Shown here piece after piece: positions 56,901 to 64,000 of a stretch of 64,000 nt of DNA (position 1 is its first letter; every line of letters begins with the position of its first letter). The stretch is taken from NCBI RefSeq assembly GCF_902167145.1, contig NC_050104.1, positions 4,092,001-4,156,000 of the forward strand. Reading direction: 5' to 3'. Below the pieces are notes generated by a model. That model did no database searches. It was not told the DNA's origin and saw only the letters and a list, made by a program, of their open reading frames with translations. Source of the stretch: Zea mays (lineage: Eukaryota > Streptophyta > Magnoliopsida > Poales > Poaceae). The position numbers and the translations under genes were made by a program.

Positions 56901-57097
56901 TGTTGGTGTAACCTATAAACCCAGACGAGATACTATAGAGTCATGGATGAATGTATGTGTGGAGCCAAAATCTACCAACGCCACCAGGGGTACGTCGTTG
57001 ATCACGATGCACATCTTTAACGTCTCCACCATGTCGATTCCTGTCAAGGCATGGAACGAAATGCCTAGTGCCTCGGTCGCGTCATTCACTTCTCGAG
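53925..57097 (-). pseudogene. Chromovirus (Ty3/Gypsy) pol remnant
   Basis: Many frames, all on the minus strand in correct order. Protease near 56940-57000 (LVDFGSTHTFI, with Phe where Ser or Thr is usual). RT near 56000-56400 (FFDNILIYS for the active site). RNase H near 55500-55700 (DYDASGIGFSKVL). Integrase 54560-55100 (TVVDRFSKYAHFI, IVNDHDTIFTS, and DGQSKVVNR with Lys where the catalytic Glu belongs). The last part, 53925-54296, is the post-integrase region with KLGPKYYSPCQVL and a weak chromodomain-like end. Clearly dead. The gag side is cut at 57097, where a plus-strand LTR starts. Confidence 0.85.
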
Positions 57098-57900
57098 TGT
57101 AACACCCCAGCTATTTATATTCCGCTCGACAACAAGTATAGATTTAAGCGTGTAATATCAGTGGATAAAACAGATGCTAAATTTTAAACATCTTCATCTA
57201 TCGCGGTTTTAATATCGCATCTATTTCGTCTATCGCGAGTTCCACATCATTGTTATCTATCCGGGCTCTTCTGAAATTCCCGTGTTGTTCGGAACATAGT
57301 CGTTCCGAAAATTGGTGCATCCGGTGAGTATTTAAAATTCATCGCTCGCGCGAATACGACTTCGGAAGCCCGACTCACTCGGATGATTTTATCCCAAACA
57401 AATTCATTTGAACTCGACGACTAAAATACTGGGGACAAAATAATTAGGATCACGCGTCGTCTGACTGAAATCGTGCGCGCGAATATGATTCAATTTACCC
57501 TTCTGCATGTTGTTTTGACGACAAAATCGTGTGTGCATTAGCAGATATGGTTTCGGCTAATATTAGTCGAATCACGCAGATTAAAATACCGAAGTCGAAC
57601 TCGTGTCGATCTGGTCTGTTTACATCGTGGCCGAAATAGTCACGAAAATTATCTAATCGAAATTTAGTCAGAATCTTAAACCTCGGATGTTCCGTTTCGT
57701 GATCCGAGAAAATAATGTGTATGACCGTTTGCCGTATCGCGTATCGACTCTTTGTTCGTCGCTAAAAAATCCCGATTCAAAAATTTCTATGAATTTCTAA
57801 AAATCTGAAAAAGAGAAAATATTTTTTTAACCGCTTCCTGCTGATTTTTCTCGCGTGAGGTTTATCTTCACCAGATTTTTACATTCGCGCGTTCATCTGC

Positions 57901-57922
57901 GGGGGGGGGGGGGGGGGGGGGG
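57901..57922 (+). repeat. Run of 22 G
   Basis: An uninterrupted G homopolymer inside the long LTR, just before the C-rich stretch. Its exact length may be uncertain in any assembly. Confidence 0.9.
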
Positions 57923-58030
57923 AATCTTCTCTGCCGCCGCTTAATCCCTGATGAAAAATCCAGCCACCGCCCCTGTTTCCTTTATCCTTCTCACGCGCGG
58001 TCTTCTTCTCCGGGATCGCTCGGCTCCCTG

Positions 58031-59128
58031 GTGTCTTCACCCCTGCGAGCTTCGCTTCTTCTTCCTCGCGACGCCCCAGCTCTGCTCCCTGGTACACACG
58101 CGCAGCTTTTCCTCCGCTCGCTCTCCCAGTCCATGGCCGTGAGCAAGCTCCATAGCGTCCTGGTGCCGCGCCCCAACCTCTGCTCCTCCTTCCCTGCCGC
58201 GCGTCCTGTTGCCTGCTCGTGCCCAGCTCGTGCTTCTATGCCGCACGCTCCCTTCCTGCTCGCTCTCTCTCCCTCAGCTCGGCTCTCCAGCGCCCTGCCG
58301 AGCGGCTCCCTTCTGTGCCCGGTGGCCTCTTCCTCCTGGCGCTCGGCTCCAGCGTGCCCACCTCCCAAGCTCGTCCTGGAGCCTGCGCGTGGAGCTTCTT
58401 CCTCCCTGCGCTCGCCTGGTTCGCCGCGCGCTCAAGCCCCTCCCTCCACCCTCTGTTCGTCGGCCGCGCGCCACGCCGTTCTCTCTCCCGCTCCAGCTTG
58501 CCGCACGCGCTCTGCTCCCTGCGCCCAGCCCCAACGCCCGGCCAAGCTCCCTGCACGCGCCCTGGGTTGCGTGCCCAGGCTGCTGCTCGGCCGCGCTTTC
58601 TGCTCGCCGCGCGCCCTGGCGTTTGCCGTGGCCACCGCGCCGAGCTCTTCGCTGTTGTCAGTGACGCGCGCGTTGGACACGGTGAAACGATGCGTGTGCA
58701 TGTGTCCGAGCCCGCCCGGCCGCAACCTCGCTTTGCTCTCCGCGTCGCTGCTCGTCGAATCCAGCTCCATGTTGATGCGTCTCTATTCTAGCTTGCTGTG
58801 CCGCGTCGTCATCGCTTCCTGTCGCGAGCTCGATCCCCGTTGTCATCGGGTTTCACACGTGCTCGCGTTTGTCGTCGAGCTATTGAACCCGTCCTCCCTT
58901 GCTCGTGATTCCATCGTCGCGTCGTGTGTGCAGATCTATATACATCACCCTCTCGTATCGTCGTCAAGCTCGTCCAACCCCGAATCCCAGATGTTAGACA
59001 AAAATAAACGAGGTCAGTGTGCATCGCTTATCAAATGCTCGGTCGAAGATTTCAATCAAAGGTCGTCGTCGTTCCGTGCGTCATCAAAAAATCCCAAGAA
59101 TCAGGTGAAGATGAAGCTAGCTGAATGA
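58031..59128 (+). other. C-rich stretch with a 365-codon open frame inside the long LTR
   Basis: The frame starts MSSPLRASLLLPRDAPALL and is rich in Ser, Pro, Leu, Ala and Arg. Several other frames are also open here, as expected of CG-rich DNA with few stop codons. No domain is recognised. More likely a transcribed, non-coding GC-rich part of the LTR than a gene. Confidence 0.25.
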
Positions 59129-61351
59129 TATTCACCAAGTGCTCGATAAAAGCTCGAACAAGTCGTCGATCGTCATTCTCGTCTACGCCAAGCTCTGAGA
59201 AGATTAGGCGCAGAAGAAAATATATCAGTACGCGTCCGGAGAATTCTCGACGTGGACAAAGAAGAAGCACGATTCGACGCAGCACTCATCCTATGTTCGG
59301 TGAAATACTGAGCTGAAAGGCGTCGTTGATTTCGTGGTTTCAAGTCGGATGTCATACGGGTAAGTTCATTCGTATTCACGTCAACTAGGTCTATAAATAG
59401 ATTAAATAGAATTGTTGGTCACAATAAATATTATTAATTTAGCATGCGTATATTATGATGATCGATTTAGATAAATCGGTAAATCAAGTAATTAAGATAC
59501 ACAGTTTAAAGAGTTAATAAAAAGTTAGGAATAAAAATAGATTTTCTAGTGTTATTAGGTCAATTTGGTTAATGGATGAAGTTGATGCCCTGCTTAATTA
59601 GTTAGCTTATTCTAGGTTTGGTTTTTAATTCGCTGTCGTATAAGTATTATTTAGGTTTGCGATATTCCTCCTTATATGCATACATGTGCATTATGCATAT
59701 CATTCAGGTACGTTAAATAATTGTGTGGTGCGGAAGACGAGCCAAGTCGACCCCAAGCGTGGACTAATCCGCAGGGTGATGCTGATGGACGAACCTGTCT
59801 GATCAAGTGCTAGGACAAGAATGATCGTCAAGTGGACGTCCCCTAACAAACACTAACCTAGTGTTATTCAGGCAAGCCCCGGTGCATTCACCACCTCCTT
59901 GATGTTTTAAAATCTTTATCACCTTGTTTGATGCATTAGGTGATAGGAGTTGTGTGCTAAACCGTTGATGCATTTCCTTCCTTGAAAATTGATTTTCCTT
60001 CCTTGATATCCATTTTGAAAAGAATTTTGTGATGCTTAGCCTTGCTTTAGCAAACAAAAATGTTTTTTTCAAACAAAAGTGATGCTTCAGTGGGTGGGAA
60101 TGTTTTGAAAAATAAAACTGGATGGTGGATCTGTCAAAGGCCTTGATGGGTTCAACGTCGGAAAAGATGTACCTCTGCCAGGTACTAAACTTTGGGTTGA
60201 AAATGATAAAGCTGAGACCGGGCGGTTGACTTGCATGAGAAGGGAGTCTCGGTGTAGTGTCTCCGTCTGAGTCGATTAAGGACCGTGTCGATGTGGGCCT
60301 GCTGACCGAGGACCCTTTAACTGGTCACATGCCTCATCATGGGTAAGCTTTGCCTCGGGCTGACTAATACCAGAATAAGATAACACGCAATGGGAGTGGA
60401 GAGATGGCGAGAGTAGCGTGTACCCTCCGTGGCAAGAGGCTGGACGGTGGTGTATCTGTGCTCTCGGTTGGCGTGAACCTGATCTGGTCTTAAGAACCCT
60501 GGTGGCGAGTTGACATATGCAAGGGTTAAGTGCTACATATGTCGTGTGATTGGAGATCCTCAGCTGAGTATAATCGATTCGAATCGCCGTAACTTCGCGG
60601 ACATGAAGACTTGGTCACTGACTTACACGTAGCATTCCAGTGAACTTAAAGGGTTGATAAAAGACGGCTAGTGCAGGTCAAGTGATTGAACTAGGGTAGA
60701 AAGAACTCTAGATGCAGGTAACTTTACTTAACCTAACAAGTAAAATGGATTTTTAAGGATCCACTCATAGTAAGCTTTTCTGCAAAATAGAGTCTTTGAT
60801 TCTTGATAAGCCATACCTTGAATCCCTCTAGCCAGCATACCCTTGAGAGTCTTTTCTTTAGTCGAGTAAGTCTTGCTGAGTAATTCCATACTCAGGGTTT
60901 TATTCCCTGTTGTTTTTCAGGTTATAGTTTTGTGCTGCTGATGATGGTGTTAAGTGCCGGTGGGCTCGACCTTCTTATAAGTCTAAGTAACCCTTCTATA
61001 CTCTCTTAATGAGGATGGTCACTTAAGCTAGCATATATTTCAAAACTATAAATAATTTATAACATTTCAAAGTTTATTCTTTGAACTTTTTTTTATCACT
61101 CCGATCATGTACAATGTAAACTTGATGTAACTTGTAAAATTTGGTAATAAAATTTCCGCTGCAAAATGTTGGTGTGTGTGATTTGTGTTACTTAATCTTG
61201 CGGTCCTGGTCGTAAGTGGTTTATCCGATGTCCTTGGGGCAATCGGACGGATCCTGTTAAGTTATCTGGTGCACATGCATAGCAGTCTGAGGTCTTTGAG
61301 ACAAGGACAGGTGCATGTGGGCCCAATAACTTGGGAGGTTATGCCACAGAC

Positions 61352-61363
61352 TGGTATCGGAGC
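61352..61363 (+). other. Primer binding site of the long-LTR element
   Basis: TGGTATCGGAGC follows the LTR end by three bases and resembles the initiator Met tRNA site (one change). Confidence 0.75.
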
Positions 61364-63340
61364 AGGATTAAGTATCTACGGTCACATACGTATTTTCAAA
61401 ACAAAAGTTTTGGTTTTAGAAAACTTATTTTCAACTAAACACATTGTCTAGTTTTGAAAAACAGTTTTGAAAAACTATAATGCTAGCGACATCCTCTATT
61501 AAGCCCTAAACTAAGGACTATCAGGTGGCTTAGTTCAAAACCACTAACCCACAACCGGGTGGGTACTGCATACATGTGTATTGTTATTTTTGAGGCCATT
61601 CAGTTTTGAATGGATCGACGCTAAGGTAAGGTGAGATGTGAGAGCATGACCGAGCAACCGTTGGTCTAGGGAAGAGTGTAAACAACGCTTGACTATATAC
61701 ATGTTCTACATATGTATATATGAAGGCTACGATGTGGAGTATTTACTTTTCTGGGAATTCAATACCCCATAGATGTGTATGGGTATACAGACATGGGAAT
61801 ACTAAGAAGTGTAATGTACTTGTAACGACGCACCTACGCTCAGGTAAGAAGGTGAGTTACCAAAATGAGTTGCCCTATGGTTAAAGTGTGGCAACGGCGC
61901 CTATGCATGGCTCGACGCTTAATGATGAGCTGACCTCCATATAGCAATATATGGAGTATAAACTGTGATAAACTGTCATATGTGAACTGCATCATTAGAA
62001 AATGGGCTGTGATGAAATTTTTTGCAGGTACACTAACCTCGAAAACGTATGTGTAGCTGACGCCTAGCAAAATACCGAGAGAGAATGTATGCCACCGATA
62101 TAGAACGTTATTGCCACATTATGTTGCCAAAATCAGTGAGGACGTGTAGGACGAGCTTGCATCCTGATTGTTGCATCATGTTTGTCACCTATACATCCAA
62201 AATGCTTCTCTCATCTTTATTCCAGCAACCAGTGATTGTAAATAATGTGGTGTAATGTTGTGTTATGAAACCCCAATGAAATAGGTGTCCTCCGTTTTTA
62301 GGTAATCTATTTAGGTGTTATATGTGTTTGCCCTTGTACTTGATGTGCCGATAGAAGGTTGGTAACTTGTTTGCATAAACCCAAAACTAGGTCATGTCCT
62401 TATTTAGTGAACCATGACCCAAAGTTGAATTTTCCATTATCACTCCATGACCAAACCCATGCAAATGAATGCCTAGATATTCTCTTTATATACTCGGACT
62501 TCAAATAAGGATCCCGAGTCCGTGTTCTTGCTATTTAATCTGTGACATTTTAGTTGTCATATCTCCATCCTAAACCATGTCCTTATTTGATTGTCGCAAG
62601 CTGATGTCTCTATTCCAGTTTGCCTGTTCTTGAAGATCGCAATGTTGTTTTATCAACCCAACCTAGGAAAGGCATGTCTGATCATTTTCCTTAGTCTTGT
62701 GCCTTTGATTTTCTCATATCTATCGAAGGCATACCAACTTAATCTTATAATTGTCTTCCCTCCGTATCTAATCAGATACTAATCCTTGACCTTGTAAGCT
62801 CTGCGATGGGCATAGAAATATGCTTGGAGCTGAATTAATAGTCCCCCATCGTACTCCTTTCATCAAGTTTAGGTTATGGCCATGTCTTATTCATTTCATC
62901 GGGCCATGATCTGTTTGGCTCTCTACTTGTAACCATCCTTACAGGTGGAGTATCTCTTTGCATATTGTCACCCTTGCCCAATTCATTTGTGTTGCGCGAG
63001 ATTTCTTATTGGTTATGTCTGATAATGGTGTTATGATTAAAACCAGTGGTGCCGTGACGAAACCGAGGGCCTTCTGTGTGTGCGCACATGGTTGCGCTAC
63101 TCGGCACACGCTAGTATCATAGTTAGTAGTCATAATCCATTATGAGATTATATCAATATGTTATCTCTGCACGAATTGTTCTTACCATGTGAGATTTATT
63201 ATTGGTGCCAGTTTGGTAATGGTGTCATGGTTAGGAACTTATGGTACCGCGGCGAAACTGAGAGCCTCCTGTGAATGCGCACACAGGATTCTGCTGCTTG
63301 GCGCATGCGGGTACCGAGGTCTCTAGTCATGATCCATTGT
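61364..63340 (+). other. Untranslated leader of the long-LTR element
   Basis: No gag frame appears in almost 2 kb. Long leaders before gag are usual in the Tekay/Del group. A 193-bp diverged duplication lies at 62998-63339. Confidence 0.5.
62998..63339. repeat. Diverged tandem duplication, period about 193 bp
   Basis: Copies start GAGATTTCTTATTGG (62998) and GAGATTTATTATTGG (63191). Both contain a block with GTGCCGYG...AAAC then TGCGCACA, and end AGTCATRATCCATT. Confidence 0.75.
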
Positions 63341-64000
63341 TGTAAAGCCCAAAATTTGTATCAGGAAAATAAATAAATAAATAAAACTAATCTTAGTGTT
63401 TGAAAATTTTTGAAACCTTGGAGATCATTTGAACTCCTTCTATTTGTGCATATTCAAATAATGGAATTACATTGGTCAGGTACAAAATAAATGAGTTTAA
63501 AAATATGCATCTCATGCTGATGATTTTGTGATGAGCATTTTTGTTTGAACAAAGGAATCAAGACTTAATTTGACCTCAATTTACAAAATATATATATAGT
63601 AAAGAATTTGAGAAAGGTAATTATCATAATCCTTTATTCCTTTTTGAATTAAAAGGTGAGGAGGAAGATAAATAATAAAAATAATAAAAGTAACAGTAAT
63701 AATAATAAATATGAAGATAGGATTTCTGTCCACATTAGAGTTTTGCTTGAAATTCAAAGATGAATCATGGTTAAATTTGAAATGGGAAATGCAAAATAAA
63801 AAGAAAAACAGAAAGGAAATATAGAAGCGCGAGCGGCCCAGGAACTGGTCTCAGCCCACCTCGCGCCAGCCCAAGTCCCACCGCGGGCACTTACTTACAC
63901 GCGAGGCCCACTTGTCGGCTTTCCTCTGGTAACGGCGTGCTCACTGGCTTGTGGGCTCTCGTTATCAGGCGCCCACCTCCCCCTTCCTTCGCCGCTCGGC
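63341..64000 (+). repeat. Possible start of another LTR
   Basis: TGTAAAGCCCAAAATTTG begins a change in composition: AT-rich then, after 63825, GC-rich with GCCCAGG and CGCGCC words. The start resembles TGTAACACCCC of the long LTR. The end is outside the window, so this is a guess. Confidence 0.3.

Larger units (their letters stand above)
57098..61348 (+). repeat. Very long LTR (about 4.25 kb), Tekay/Del-like
   Basis: It starts TGTAACACCCC within the chromovirus remnant and ends ATGCCACA before a primer site at 61352. It contains a G22 run (57901-57922), a C-rich stretch 57950-58950 and AATAAAA near 61145. Maize Tekay-type chromoviruses have LTRs of several kilobases, so the size fits; the family is inference. 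The partner LTR is outside the window. Confidence 0.65.

Noticed and set aside
58031..59128. A 365-codon open frame on the plus strand as a host gene
   Set aside because: It lies within a proposed LTR, in C-rich DNA where several frames on both strands are open at once. No domain, no codon bias and no splice structure were seen.

Overview
This is plant nuclear DNA and almost certainly maize (Zea mays) or a very close Zea relative. Three things point there: an intact gene for the GOLDEN2-like factor GLK1 in the form that matches rice GLK1 and maize GLK1; Sirevirus-type Copia elements whose LTRs carry CACCGGACAGTCCGGTG-type palindromes; and large nested Ty3/Gypsy elements. About 90 percent of the window is transposable element.

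Layout. 1-8258: a young Sirevirus (Sirevirus-1) on the minus strand, cut by the window start; its two LTRs differ at 4 of 551 shared positions. 8259-16606: an AT-rich, possibly hAT-like remnant split by a non-autonomous Gypsy element (Gypsy-A, 8660-15988, TSD AAAAT) that carries a gag remnant, no pol, a tandem-repeat block and a long gene on the opposite strand. 16609-16834: a Stowaway-like MITE. 17096-19080: GLK1, six exons, 475 codons, intact, with roughly 1.1 kb of flank on each side before the next large insertion. 19796-32345: a degenerate repeat remnant with CACTA-like motifs, split by an autonomous-type Tat-lineage Gypsy element (Gypsy-B, 20189-31783, TSD TATAA, 474-bp LTRs) with gag, protease, RT, two RNase H domains and integrase on the minus strand, a 7-copy 78-80 bp tandem array, and again an opposite-strand gene with its own TATA box and candidate introns. 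33390-41100: a decayed copia gag piece and a decayed Mutator-like region holding a FAR1-type transposase on the minus strand, broken by a solo LTR (38265-38952, TSD CACAC), and a plus-strand gene fragment. 41350-50413: a second, older Sirevirus (Sirevirus-2, TSD ATTAA). 50671-52530: the 5' end of a plus-strand Copia element. 52683-52934: a tRNA-derived SINE with flanking repeats. 53925-57097: a decayed chromovirus pol. 57098-61348: one very long LTR (about 4.25 kb), followed by a primer binding site, about 2 kb of untranslated leader, and what may be the start of another LTR at 63341.

How the parts relate. The only host gene I can support with confidence is GLK1, a nuclear transcription factor for chloroplast genes. 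All other coding material belongs to transposable elements. LTR differences counted by eye give a relative order: Sirevirus-1 youngest (about 0.7 percent), Gypsy-B (about 1.9 percent), then Sirevirus-2 and Gypsy-A (about 4-5 percent). The most interesting structure is the pair of homologous opposite-strand genes in Gypsy-A and Gypsy-B. Each has its own core promoter and the same order of parts (gypsy-type N-terminal domain, coiled coil, C-terminal domain). One of them sits in an element that has kept this gene and gag while losing pol.
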